A stretch of DNA of 64,000 nt from Kitasatospora gansuensis (GTDB lineage: Bacteria; Actinomycetota; Actinomycetes; Streptomycetales; Streptomycetaceae): contig NZ_JACHJR010000001.1 of assembly GCF_014203705.1 (NCBI RefSeq), positions 2,976,001-3,040,000 on the forward strand. The letters run 5' to 3'. Of the stretch, positions 25,917-33,836 are shown piece after piece. A program made the translations under genes and the position numbers. The stretch's first letter is position 1; each line of letters opens with the position of its first letter. The notes beneath the pieces were generated by a model. It made no database searches, had not been told where the DNA came from, and saw only the letters and a list, made by a program, of their open reading frames with translations.

Positions 25917-26828
25917 TCAGCTCTCGGCCAGCAGCTCCCGCACCGAGCGCGCCACCAGCTCCGGGTGCTCCAGCATCGCCACGTGCCCCGACTCCGGCAG
26001 CACCAGCAGCCGGGCGTCCGCGAACTCCGCGCAGGCCCGCCGGGCGGACCGGTACGAGACCAGCTTGTCGCGCAGCCCGTACACCAGCAGCACCGGCGCC
26101 TTCACCTGCGCCGCCTGCCGCCAGAGCGACTGCTCACCGCGCTCGGTGTACGCCGAGACGATCCCGCGCGCCGACCCGGCCAGCGCCGACAGCGCGTACG
26201 GCAGCCCTGCCCGGCGGCGGTACTCGGCCACCGCCCGGTCCCACTGCGCGGTCGGCACGGCCGCCGGGTCGCCGTAGACCAGCGCGAGCAGCTGCCGGGT
26301 GGCCTGCTCGACGTCGCCGCCGGGGCTGCGGGTCCGGCCCAGCAGGGCGGGAACGCCGGGCAGCGCGAGCAGGCCGGTCGGCCAGGCGGTGCGCTGCGGC
26401 GGCAGCTCGGGCAGCGCGGGCGAGATCAGCGTGAGGCTGCGCACCAGGTCGGGGCGGAGCGCGGCCAGCCGGACCGCGACCGCGCCGCCGAGCGAGTTGC
26501 CGAAGAGGTGCACCGGGCCGCGGTCGGTCGCCTCCAGGTACCCGATCACCGCCCTGACGTGCCCGGACACCGAGAGGTTGCCGTCCTGCGGCGGCGCCGA
26601 CCACCCGAAGCCGGGCAGGTCCACCGTCTCGGCCGCGAGCTCTCCGCCGAGCTCGGCGATCAGCTCGGTCCAGTTGTCCCCCGAGCCGCCGAGCCCGTGC
26701 ACGAACAGCGCGGGCGGCAGTCCCTCGGCGGCCGCGGCGGGACCGCGCACCGCCAGTACCGCCCCGGGGACCGGCACGGTCCGCTCCGGCCCCGGCCCGT
26801 CGGCCACCACCCGCTGCTCAGTGCTCAT
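25917..26828 (-). CDS. Alpha/beta hydrolase
   Basis: Predicted serine hydrolase of 303 aa. It shows the oxyanion HG motif LFVHGLGGSGDNW, the nucleophile elbow HLFGNSLGGAVAVRLA, a candidate acid in VYGLRDKLV and the catalytic His in LPESGHVAMLEHP. ATG at 26828 is taken as start; the longer frame to 26873 lacks family similarity. It lies between the sugar cassette and the divergent TetR gene. A lipase-like hydrolase (lipV) occupies the comparable place in M. tuberculosis as I recall. The substrate is unknown. Confidence 0.9.
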   Translation of the reverse strand: MSTEQRVVADGPGPERTVPVPGAVLAVRGPAAAAEGLPPALFVHGLGGSGDNWTELIAELGGELAAETVDLPGFGWSAPPQDGNLSVSGHVRAVIGYLEATDRGPVHLFGNSLGGAVAVRLAALRPDLVRSLTLISPALPELPPQRTAWPTGLLALPGVPALLGRTRSPGGDVEQATRQLLALVYGDPAAVPTAQWDRAVAEYRRRAGLPYALSALAGSARGIVSAYTERGEQSLWRQAAQVKAPVLLVYGLRDKLVSYRSARRACAEFADARLLVLPESGHVAMLEHPELVARSVRELLAES

Positions 26829-27063
26829 GAGGCACGATCGTAGTGAGCGCGAGCGCCCCGGCCCAGCCTCCACGTCGTCTCAGGCTCTGGACAGCGCAGG
26901 TGAGCCCCGTATTGTGTGCTTCCGACAAGGGGGTCCGGGCGCATTTCTCGCGCTCGCCCGGCGCGGATCGGGTTACCCAAAAGTAGAATCAGTGACCTTG
27001 CCAGCAATACCCGGCACACCCGCCCCAGGGGCGCTGCCGCAGACCGTGAAGTGAGGAGCGCCC

Positions 27064-27720
27064 GTGACGGCCGTCCAGGAGGCGCAGGAGCGCCCGCGTG
27101 GTGCCCGCCTGCCGCGCAGCGCCCGCCGTGAACAACTGCTCGGTGCCGCGCAGGAGGTGTTCGTCGCCCAGGGCTACCACGCCGCGGCCATGGACGACAT
27201 CGCCGACCGCGCCGGGGTCAGCAAGCCGGTGCTCTACCAACACTTCCCCGGCAAGCTCGAGCTCTACCTCGCGCTGCTCGACAAGCACTGCGACGCCCTG
27301 GTGGAGTCCACCCGCGAGGCGCTCACCACCACCACCGACAACAAGCTGCGGGTGGCCGCGACCATGGAGGCGTACTTCAACTACGTGTCCAGCGAGTCCG
27401 GCGCCTTCCGGCTGGTCTTCGAGTCCGACCTGACCAACGAGCCCGCCGTGCGCGAGCGGGTCGAGCGGGCCGCCGACGCCAGCGCGACGCTGGTCAGCCA
27501 GGTCATCGCGGAGGACACCGACCTGCCGGAGGCGGAGTCCAAGCTGCTCGCCGTGGGCGTCTGCGGCCTGGCCCAGATCACCGCCAGGTACTGGCTCTCG
27601 CAGGACCTGGAGATCCCCCGCGACGCGGCCGTCAAGCTGGTCGCCAGCCTGGCCTGGCGCGGCCTCAAGGGCTTCCCGATGCACCCGGGCCAGGAGTCCT
27701 CGGACGCTTCCGCCGAATAG
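27064..27720 (+). CDS. TetR family transcriptional regulator
   Basis: A 218-aa regulator. The helix-turn-helix is at about 20-65 (RREQLLGAAQEVFVAQGYHAA, then DIADRAGVSKPVLYQHFPGK), followed by an all-alpha ligand/dimer domain. GTG at 27064 has GAGGAG five bases before the codon. A TAGAAT box at about 26980 could be its -10 element. It is followed at 120 bases by the DUF3107 gene, an arrangement conserved across actinobacteria as I recall. Its target is not evident. Confidence 0.93.
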   Translation: MTAVQEAQERPRGARLPRSARREQLLGAAQEVFVAQGYHAAAMDDIADRAGVSKPVLYQHFPGKLELYLALLDKHCDALVESTREALTTTTDNKLRVAATMEAYFNYVSSESGAFRLVFESDLTNEPAVRERVERAADASATLVSQVIAEDTDLPEAESKLLAVGVCGLAQITARYWLSQDLEIPRDAAVKLVASLAWRGLKGFPMHPGQESSDASAE

Positions 27721-27840
27721 GCGATCAGCGGACCTTCATCGTTCTGCGCGGTCGTTGCTCTATGGTGAAGCCGTACGGCGCGACGCCCGCGAACAGCGGT
27801 TCGAGCGTATGGATGGCTGCAACCCGGAGGGACGGAAGCC

Positions 27841-28068
27841 GTGGAGGTCAAGATCGGCGTGCAGAACGCGCCCCGAGAGATCGTTCTCGAGAGCACGCAG
27901 ACTGCCGATGAGGTCGAGAGCGCGGTCGCCAAGGCGCTGGAGGGCACCTCGAAGCTCTTCACGCTGACCGACGAGCACGGCCGCCGCGTCATCATCCCGG
28001 CCGAGCGCCTGGCGTACGTGGAGATCGGCGAGCCGAGCGTGCGCAAGGTGGGCTTCGGCACCATCTGA
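27841..28068 (+). CDS. DUF3107 family protein (TB9.4-like)
   Basis: A 75-aa protein, MEVKIGVQNAPREIVLESTQ onward, with the central TADEVESAVAKALEGTSKLFTLTDEHGRRVIIP. It has no membrane segment or signal. The family is strongly conserved in actinobacteria next to a TetR gene, and the M. tuberculosis member is known as antigen TB9.4. Its molecular role is unknown. GTG at 27841 follows GGAGGGACGGAAGCC, a good ribosome-binding site. Confidence 0.92.
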   Translation: MEVKIGVQNAPREIVLESTQTADEVESAVAKALEGTSKLFTLTDEHGRRVIIPAERLAYVEIGEPSVRKVGFGTI

Positions 28069-28084
28069 CGCGGTCCCAGCATCA

Positions 28085-28121
28085 CCGAACGGCCGTCCCC
28101 GGACAGGGGGCGGCCGTTCGG
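28085..28121 (+). terminator. Hairpin terminator after the DUF3107 gene
   Basis: Two 16-base arms, CCGAACGGCCGTCCCC and its complement with one G:U pair, enclose the loop GGACA, 17 bases after the stop codon. Confidence 0.8.
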
Positions 28122-28187
28122 CGTCGGTGCGCGTACCGACCGGGGCAACGGGGTATGGGCGGAAGGGAACCCCCAGGGAGGCAGCCC

Positions 28188-28463
28188 GTGGTCCTCGAAA
28201 CGATCGCCTTCGTGCTCATCGGCCTGGCCGTCGGCTCCGGCGCGCTGGTGCTGCTGCCCGCGTACTTCCCGGCCGCCAGATCACTGACCCTGGCGACCGC
28301 GGTGGTCGCCGCCCTGATCGGCGGCGGCATCTCCGGCTACGCGCTGGACGACCACCTGCCCGCGCTGGCGCTGCTCTTCTCGGCGATCACCTCGGCCCTG
28401 CTGGTCTCGGTGCTGGCCCGCCCCGACCTGCTGACCGGGACGGGGCGGCACCGGCACGCCTGA
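28188..28463 (+). CDS. Small membrane protein
   Basis: A 91-aa protein with three predicted helices: IAFVLIGLAVGSGALVLL, LATAVVAALIGGGISGYAL and LALLFSAITSALLVSVL. GTG at 28188 is chosen because GGGAGG lies six bases upstream; the longer frame starting at 28155 reads through that ribosome-binding site. I do not recognise the family. It converges on the ferritin-like gene, with only four bases between the stops. Confidence 0.75.
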   Translation: MVLETIAFVLIGLAVGSGALVLLPAYFPAARSLTLATAVVAALIGGGISGYALDDHLPALALLFSAITSALLVSVLARPDLLTGTGRHRHA

Positions 28464-28467
28464 CCGC

Positions 28468-29232
28468 TTAAGAGGCCAGCCCGAGGGCGGCCATCCGACG
28501 GGTGTGCGCCTCGGTGATCCGGTTGAACATCTTGCCGACCTCGACCAGGTCGAAGCCCTGCAGGTCCGCGCCGCCGACCAGCAGGTTGGAGAGCGCGTCC
28601 CGCTCGGCCACCACCCGCTGGGACTGGCTGAGCGCCTCGCCCATCAGCCGCCGGCCCCAGAGCGCCAGCCGGCCGCCGACCCGGGGGTCGGCCTCGATCG
28701 CCTGCCGGATCCGGTCCACCGCGAACTGGGCGTGCCCGGTGTCGGAGGAGACGCTGAGCACCAGGTCCCGGGTGTCGTCGTCCAGCCGGACGGCCACCTC
28801 GCGGTAGAAGTCGGTCGCGATCGCGTCGCCGACGTACGCCTTGACCAGGCCCTCCAGCCAGTCCGAGGGCGCCGTCATCCGGTGGAACGCCTCCAGCGGC
28901 TCGACGAACGGGGTCATCACCGCAGTCGGGTCGGCGCCGACCTCGACCAGCCGGTCGTGCAGCTGCTGGTAGTGCTGGTACTCGTTGGAGGCCATCTTGG
29001 CCAGCGCCGCCTTGTCGACCAGCCCGGGCGCGAACTTGGCGTCCTCGGCGAGCCGCTCGAAGGCGCTCAGCTCGCCGTACGCCAGGGCACCGAGCAGGTC
29101 CAGCACGGCGGCCCGGTAGTCCGGATCGGCCGAGCGGACGTCCCAGCCGCCGATCGAGGCGGGCGGGTCGGAAGCGACGGAAGTGACGGATGCGTCCAGC
29201 GGGGTGCCGTCGTCGGCTGCCTGAGTCTCCAT
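28468..29232 (-). CDS. Ferritin-like fold protein (MiaE/Rv3210c-like)
   Basis: A 254-aa four-helix-bundle protein. Candidate di-iron residues are spaced along it: AYGELSAFERLAEDAKF (Glu), MASNEYQHYQQLHDRL (Glu and His), AYVGDAIATDFYREVA (Asp) and SSDTGHAQFAVDRI (His). The pattern fits the MiaE-like ferritin superfamily, whose members hydroxylate tRNA or have unknown roles. ATG at 29232 is the start; the 41-residue extension from 29355 looks non-coding. In mycobacteria a ferritin-like gene also sits beside rhlE, as recalled. Confidence 0.82.
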   Translation of the reverse strand: METQAADDGTPLDASVTSVASDPPASIGGWDVRSADPDYRAAVLDLLGALAYGELSAFERLAEDAKFAPGLVDKAALAKMASNEYQHYQQLHDRLVEVGADPTAVMTPFVEPLEAFHRMTAPSDWLEGLVKAYVGDAIATDFYREVAVRLDDDTRDLVLSVSSDTGHAQFAVDRIRQAIEADPRVGGRLALWGRRLMGEALSQSQRVVAERDALSNLLVGGADLQGFDLVEVGKMFNRITEAHTRRMAALGLAS

Positions 29233-29711
29233 TTTCGCCACCCTATCGCCCGTGCACCGGGCCGCCCGGCGCCGAGTAGGGCACGTCACGTGTTCGAGTC
29301 GTCGCCTGACTGTATGGTGGTAGGGAAGCTCGATGTATCCCGGCGGCACATGCAAGTGCCGCGTACGGACACCGGGCGTTCACGTACGCGGATGCCCGGT
29401 CGGAGACCCGATCGGCTCCGACCATGGCCCGGACCTCGGGCCCTGGCACCGCATCAGTGGCCGAGCGAGGGCCGCCGCGGACCACGCCGCTCCGGCGCAG
29501 GTCCCGCGCCTGGCCCCTCACGGGAATCCTCCCTTACGCCGCCGACCGACGCGCCCCTCAGCGGGCCGTTCGGGTCGGCAGGCCGCAGGGGCCGGCGCGG
29601 TTGTGCGACCTCGTATCCGACGAGTCGGGCTGCTCTGCGGCCCGTTGCCGCTCACGAGGCTGCCCGCCCGCCCTCTCGCTCTCGGCCCCACCACATGGAA
29701 GAGGCAGCACC
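29233..29711 (+). other. Long intergenic region, probable 5' leader of the RhlE-like helicase
   Basis: No gene is supported in these 479 bases. TATGGT near 29314 (after GCCTGACTG) is a possible -10 box, which would give a leader of roughly 390 bases. Cold-shock DEAD-box genes often have long leaders. An out-of-frame ATG at 29695 opens a 45-codon reading frame that overlaps the helicase start. I see no long hairpin. Confidence 0.4.
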
Positions 29712-31391
29712 CTGTCCACCACCGCTGAACCCACCAAGACCACTTTCCGGGAGCTCGGGATCCTCTCGGAGACCGCCGAAGCCCTCGAGGCCGTCGGCAT
29801 CGTCCACCCCTTCCCGATCCAGGAGATGACCCTCCCGGTGGCCCTGACCGGCCACGACGTGATCGGCCAGGCCAAGACCGGCACCGGCAAGACCCTCGGC
29901 TTCGGCCTCCCGCTGATCGAGCGGGTCGTGGTCCGCGCCGACGTGGACGCCGGCCGGGCCACCGAGGACCAGCTCTCCGACGGCCCGCAGGCGCTCATCG
30001 TGGTGCCCACCCGCGAGCTCTGCACCCAGGTCACCAACGACCTGCAGACCGCGGGCAAGGTCCGCGACGTGCGCGTGCTCGCGATCTACGGCGGCCGGGC
30101 GTACGAGCCGCAGGTCGAGGCGCTCAAGAAGGGCGTCGACATCATCGTCGGCACCCCGGGCCGCCTGCTCGACCTGGCCGGACAGCGCAAGCTGGACCTC
30201 TCCAAGGTCAAGGCGCTGGTGCTCGACGAGGCCGACGAGATGCTCGACCTGGGCTTCCTGCCGGACGTCGAGAAGATCATCACGATGCTGCCCGCCAAGC
30301 GGCAGACCCTGCTGTTCTCGGCCACCATGCCGGGCCAGGTCATCTCGCTGGCGCGCCGCTACATGAGCCAGCCGACCCACATCCGGGCCGCCGCGCCGGA
30401 CGACACCGGTCACACCGTGGCCAACACCACCCAGCACATCTTCCGCGCGCACTCGCTCGACAAGGTCGAGATGGTCGCCCGGATCCTGCAGGCCGAGGGC
30501 CGCGGCCTGGCGATGATCTTCTGCCGGACCAAGCGCACCGCCGCCGACGTGGCCGACCAGCTGACCCAGCGCGGCTTCGCGGCCGGCGCGGTGCACGGCG
30601 ACCTCGGCCAGGGCGCCCGCGAGCAGGCCCTCCGGGCCTTCCGGGCCGGCAAGGTCGACGTGCTGGTCTGCACCGACGTCGCGGCCCGCGGCATCGACGT
30701 CGAGGGCGTCACGCACGTCATCAACTACCAGTGCACCGAGGACGAGAAGACCTACCTGCACCGGATCGGCCGCACCGGCCGGGCCGGCGCCTTCGGCACC
30801 GCCGTCACCCTGGTCGACTGGGACGACATCCCGCGCTGGCAGCTGATCAACAAGGCCCTGGACCTCAAGTTCCCGGACCCGGAGGAGACCTACTCCACCT
30901 CGCCGCACCTGTACGAGCTGCTCAAGATCGCGCCCGGCACCACCGGTGTCCTGCCGCGCTCCGAGCGGACCCGGGCCGGTCTGAAGGCCGAGGAGATCGA
31001 GGACCTCGGCGAGACCGGCGGGCGCGGTTCGCGCAGCGCCGCGGGTGGTGGCCGAGGCCGCCGCACCGGTCCGGCCGAGGCCGCTGTCGAGGCACCGGCC
31101 GCCGAGCGTCCGGCCCGCGCACCGCGTGAGCGGCGTCGCACCCGGGGCGGCGCCACCGCCGACGGTGCGGCCGTCGTCGCCGAGGCCGAGGGGATCACCG
31201 CCGAGGCCGCCGAGGCCGCGCCGGTCGAGGCCGCCACCGAGGGTGACGCTCCGCGTCGGCGCCGTCGGCGCCCGCGCTCGGCTGCCGCCGGCACCGAGAC
31301 GGCTCCGGCCCCGGCCCCGGCGGCTGAGGCCACCGAGGGTGCGGCCCCGCGCAAGCGGACCCGGACGCGCCGCACCAGCGACGAGAGCTGA
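29712..31391 (+). CDS. DEAD-box RNA helicase (RhlE-like)
   Basis: ATP-dependent RNA helicase of 559 aa. Core motifs: Q motif (FPIQEMTL), AKTGTGKT, PTRELC, GTPGRLLDLA, VLDEADEMLDLGF, SATMP, then VHGDLGQ, VCTDVAARGIDVEGV and HRIGRTGRAG. The last 170 residues are a low-complexity Ala/Arg-rich tail with RRRRRRPRS, likely an RNA-binding extension. No ATG, GTG or TTG occurs in frame near the family N-terminus (STTAEPTKTTFRELGI). CTG at 29712 is used, with GGAAGAGG seven bases upstream. A far upstream ATG (29424) would add 96 unlikely residues. Confidence 0.9.
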   Translation: MSTTAEPTKTTFRELGILSETAEALEAVGIVHPFPIQEMTLPVALTGHDVIGQAKTGTGKTLGFGLPLIERVVVRADVDAGRATEDQLSDGPQALIVVPTRELCTQVTNDLQTAGKVRDVRVLAIYGGRAYEPQVEALKKGVDIIVGTPGRLLDLAGQRKLDLSKVKALVLDEADEMLDLGFLPDVEKIITMLPAKRQTLLFSATMPGQVISLARRYMSQPTHIRAAAPDDTGHTVANTTQHIFRAHSLDKVEMVARILQAEGRGLAMIFCRTKRTAADVADQLTQRGFAAGAVHGDLGQGAREQALRAFRAGKVDVLVCTDVAARGIDVEGVTHVINYQCTEDEKTYLHRIGRTGRAGAFGTAVTLVDWDDIPRWQLINKALDLKFPDPEETYSTSPHLYELLKIAPGTTGVLPRSERTRAGLKAEEIEDLGETGGRGSRSAAGGGRGRRTGPAEAAVEAPAAERPARAPRERRRTRGGATADGAAVVAEAEGITAEAAEAAPVEAATEGDAPRRRRRRPRSAAAGTETAPAPAPAAEATEGAAPRKRTRTRRTSDES

Positions 31392-31403
31392 GCCACTTAC
31401 GGT

Positions 31404-31539
31404 CCAGGGGCTCGGGGAACGGCGACGAGATCTGGCGTGCGGGTCACAGGCGAAAGTGCCTGACCATGCACGCGGGAGTGACCTTTTCCGAGGTCGGCGT
31501 CGCAGTTCCCCGAGCCCCTGATGGCTGAGCCCGGAGCGC
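31404..31539 (+). repeat. Interspersed repeat, copy 3
   Basis: Left arm CCAGGGGCTCGGGGAAC, then GGGTCACAGGCGAAAG, GTGCCTGACC, and the right arm GTTCCCCGAGCCCCTGATGG extending into GCCCGGAGCG as in copy 2. A second partial right arm (AGTTCCCCGGGCCTCTGGTG, from 31541) follows directly, as if two elements had recombined. It lies between the helicase stop (31391) and the hydrolase start (31582). Confidence 0.88.
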
Positions 31540-31581
31540 AAGTTCCCCGGGCCTCTGGTGTGTGCCCACTAGGCTCGCGGT

Positions 31582-32448
31582 GTGAGTACTCCGCCGTTTC
31601 TGAAGCTGCCCGTCTGTGCCAGTGCTGTTCGGCTGGCGACCTCGCGAGGGAGTTTTGCGTCGTTCGTCGCCGAGCCGGCCGGGCCGGTGCGGGGGACGGC
31701 GTTGTTGGTGCCCGGGTTCACCGGGAGCAAGGAGGACTTCATCGCCCTCCTGGAGCCGCTGGCCGACCGGGGCTACCGCACGGTGGCGGTCGACCAGCGC
31801 GGCCAGTACGAGACCGGCGGTGCGGACGATCCCGCCGGGTACGCGATCGAGGAGCTCGCGCTCGACCTGCTGGCGCTGAGTGCGGCGCTGGGCACCGGTA
31901 CGCCGCTGCACCTGCTGGGGCACTCCTTCGGCGGGCAGGTCAGCCGTCAGGCGGTGCTGACGGCGGATCGGCGCGGCGGTGCGCTGCCGTGGCGTTCCCT
32001 CACGTTGCTCTCCACCGGACCGGGCGCGATCGACCCGAACGAGGCGGCCAGGACCAAGCTGCTGATCGACGCGCTGGGCGGGATGAGCCTGGAGGAGATC
32101 TGGCAGCTGCTGCAGCAGCTGGACCAGGGCAAGCCGAAGCCGAGCCCGGAGATCGGCGAGTTCCTGCACCGCCGCTGGGTGGCGAACCGTCCGGAGGCGC
32201 TGATCACGATGGGCGGGCACCTGGTCTCGGCGCCCGATCTGGTGGCCGAGCTGGCCGCCGTCGAGCTGCCCAAGCAGGTGGTCTCCGGCGAGCAGGACTA
32301 CGCCTGGCCGGTGCCGGAGCAGATCGCGATGGCCGACCGGCTGGGTGTCCGGCACACCACGGTGCCCGGGGCCCTGCACTCGCCCAACGCGGAGCAGCCC
32401 GGAGCGACCGCCGTCGTGCTCGCCGACTTCTGGGACTTGACGGAATAG
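31582..32448 (+). CDS. Alpha/beta hydrolase
   Basis: A 288-aa serine hydrolase. The oxyanion loop is in LLVPGFTGSKEDF, the nucleophile elbow is LHLLGHSFGGQVSRQA (about residues 110-125), the acid is probably in VSGEQDYAWP and the His in PGALHSPNAEQP. The lid segment (about 165-215) is helix-rich. GTG at 31582 begins 43 bases after repeat copy 3, so any native promoter must lie in or beyond the repeat. The substrate is unknown. Confidence 0.88.
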   Translation: MSTPPFLKLPVCASAVRLATSRGSFASFVAEPAGPVRGTALLVPGFTGSKEDFIALLEPLADRGYRTVAVDQRGQYETGGADDPAGYAIEELALDLLALSAALGTGTPLHLLGHSFGGQVSRQAVLTADRRGGALPWRSLTLLSTGPGAIDPNEAARTKLLIDALGGMSLEEIWQLLQQLDQGKPKPSPEIGEFLHRRWVANRPEALITMGGHLVSAPDLVAELAAVELPKQVVSGEQDYAWPVPEQIAMADRLGVRHTTVPGALHSPNAEQPGATAVVLADFWDLTE

Positions 32449-32521
32449 TCGCTGGTCAGCGCCCTGGCCCGGGTTTCGACCGGCAGAGATTCGTTAGTTC
32501 GGGTAATATTTGAATCTGTCC

Positions 32522-32548
32522 GGGAATCATCGCGCTCCGCGCCCTGTT
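32522..32548 (+). promoter_or_regulatory. Candidate SigR-type (ECF) promoter
   Basis: GGGAAT (32522-32527), exactly 18 bases, then GTT (32546-32548). This is the streptomycete SigR consensus as known for thiol-oxidative-stress genes. The start site would be near 32555, about 200 bases before the 48-aa ORF. A second possible box, TAATAT near 32505, lies just upstream and could serve the vegetative sigma factor. Confidence 0.5.
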
Positions 32549-32758
32549 GATGAAGACGGCGCCCCAGTGCGCCGAAACCGGGACTTTACGGGCGGGCAAC
32601 CGCCCCGAAGCAGCAGTACGGCACCGTGGTTGACGAGGCTCAATCAGCTTCCGCCCGGTGCCGGTCACGAGCAGTAGGACAGCAGCACCCCGGACGACGA
32701 AGACCGAGCTGTCAGTTGAAGCCTCAGTCATGCAGTGAGGCAGGGAAGGGAGAGACCC
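32549..32758 (+). promoter_or_regulatory. Structured leader upstream of a 48-aa ORF
   Basis: About 200 bases with no other gene. A six-pair hairpin closed by a GCAA tetraloop lies at 32590-32605 (GGGCGG-GCAA-CCGCCC). A second possible element has GGTGC and GCACC arms around a segment containing GTCACGAGCAGTAGGACAG (about 32655-32688). The length and the GNRA loop suggest a regulatory leader or an independent small RNA. Its class is not recognised. Confidence 0.4.
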
Positions 32759-32905
32759 ATGCGTTTCGAGATCCTCCGCCTGGACGATGTCCAGGGCACC
32801 GCCACCGACACCCTGATCGCCGACGCGGACACCGTCCGCGAGTTCGTGGAGCGGGCCGCCCGCACCGGCGAGCGCCTGTACATCCGCCCGTTCAAGACGG
32901 TGTGA
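32759..32905 (+). CDS. Small protein of 48 aa
   Basis: Encodes MRFEILRLDDVQGTATDTLI followed by ADADTVREFVERAARTGERL and YIRPFKTV. It is preceded by a clear purine-rich site (GGGAAGGGAGAG, four bases before the ATG). It has no cysteine, signal or membrane segment. Similar short proteins beginning MRFEI.RLDDV occur in streptomycetes to my recollection, with no function I know. A strong terminator follows at 32951, so it is probably monocistronic. Confidence 0.7.
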   Translation: MRFEILRLDDVQGTATDTLIADADTVREFVERAARTGERLYIRPFKTV

Positions 32906-32950
32906 CGGGGGCGGGGCCGGCTTCGGCCGGGCCCGAGGTCCCGACACCCG

Positions 32951-32993
32951 ACTGACGCCCCGTCACCAGCGAGACCGGTGACGGGGCGTCAGT
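32951..32993 (+). terminator. Hairpin terminator after the 48-aa ORF
   Basis: Perfect 17-base arms (ACTGACGCCCCGTCACC and its complement) flank a nine-base loop, AGCGAGACC, 45 bases after the stop codon. Confidence 0.8.
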
Positions 32994-33148
32994 GTGTCCG
33001 CCGCGCAACCGGCTCCGAGCTGCCGTACGTTTGCCGCCGCCCGTCACGGGACATCCCCCAACGGGGCTGCCACCGGCCCGGGCGGAGCGCACTCCATCCG
33101 GGTGATCGTCCTTGACGCGGCGCTCCGGAGGGAGGAGCGTTGTCCGTT

Positions 33149-33787
33149 ATGAGGGGCGAGCCAAGCTGCCCGAGGTGCGCCGGTCGGGTCCGCGCGCCCG
33201 GTCTTTTCTCCGACACGTGGCAGTGCGACCAGCACGGCGCCGTGCACCCGATGCAGCCGGTGCTGCCACCGAGCGTGGAGGCACTGGGTGTCGCCGTGGC
33301 GCGGTCCCAGGTGCCGGTCTGGCTGCCGTGGCCGCTGCCGGTCGGCTGGCTGTTCACCGGCATCGCGCACGCGGGGGACGACGTCTCCGGCGCCCGCGCC
33401 ACCGCCGTGGCCTGCTCGGGCCCCGCGCCGCTGGGCGGCTTCGGTGAGCTGGTGCTGGTCGCCGAGGAGCTCGGCGTCGGCCTCGGCGCCCGGTACGCGG
33501 GCCTGCCCGGCCCTGACCCGGGCCCCAGCGTCTCGCTCTACAAGCCGGCCGACGCCAAGGTGACGGCCGCCGGGCGGCCGACCCCGATGTTCCACGTCCC
33601 GGAGGCGCCGGACGACCGGGCGGTCTACGTCGGCGAGGCCCGCGGGCTCTGGCTCTGGGCGATCGCCTGGCCCGAGCAGTCGGCGCTGATGATGTACGAC
33701 GAGCTGGTGCTCACCGATCTGCGGGACGCGGGGGCCGAGCTCGGGCTGCTGCCCTGCGGAGCGCTGTCCCCGAGACTGCTCGGCTGA
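33149..33787 (+). CDS. Conserved streptomycete protein with N-terminal zinc-ribbon-like motif
   Basis: A 212-aa protein starting MRGEPSCPRCAGRVRAPGLF, with a further Cys-His pair in WQCDQHG (about residues 28-33). Together these could bind zinc. The middle (VPVWLPWPLPVGWLFTGIAHAG) is hydrophobic but too proline-rich for a clear membrane span. I believe this is a family conserved in Streptomyces without assigned function. ATG at 33149 is used; TTG at 33140 is equally close to the GGAGGGAGGAG site. Confidence 0.75.
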   Translation: MRGEPSCPRCAGRVRAPGLFSDTWQCDQHGAVHPMQPVLPPSVEALGVAVARSQVPVWLPWPLPVGWLFTGIAHAGDDVSGARATAVACSGPAPLGGFGELVLVAEELGVGLGARYAGLPGPDPGPSVSLYKPADAKVTAAGRPTPMFHVPEAPDDRAVYVGEARGLWLWAIAWPEQSALMMYDELVLTDLRDAGAELGLLPCGALSPRLLG

Positions 33788-33836
33788 CCCTTCGGCGTAC
33801 ATTTGGGGCTCCATCGATCCTGAGGAGCCGTCACCC

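Noticed and set aside
31444..32379. Minus-strand frame ending in repeat copy 3
   Set aside because: Antisense to the alpha/beta hydrolase; its tail ARGTATPTS is only the repeat arm translated.
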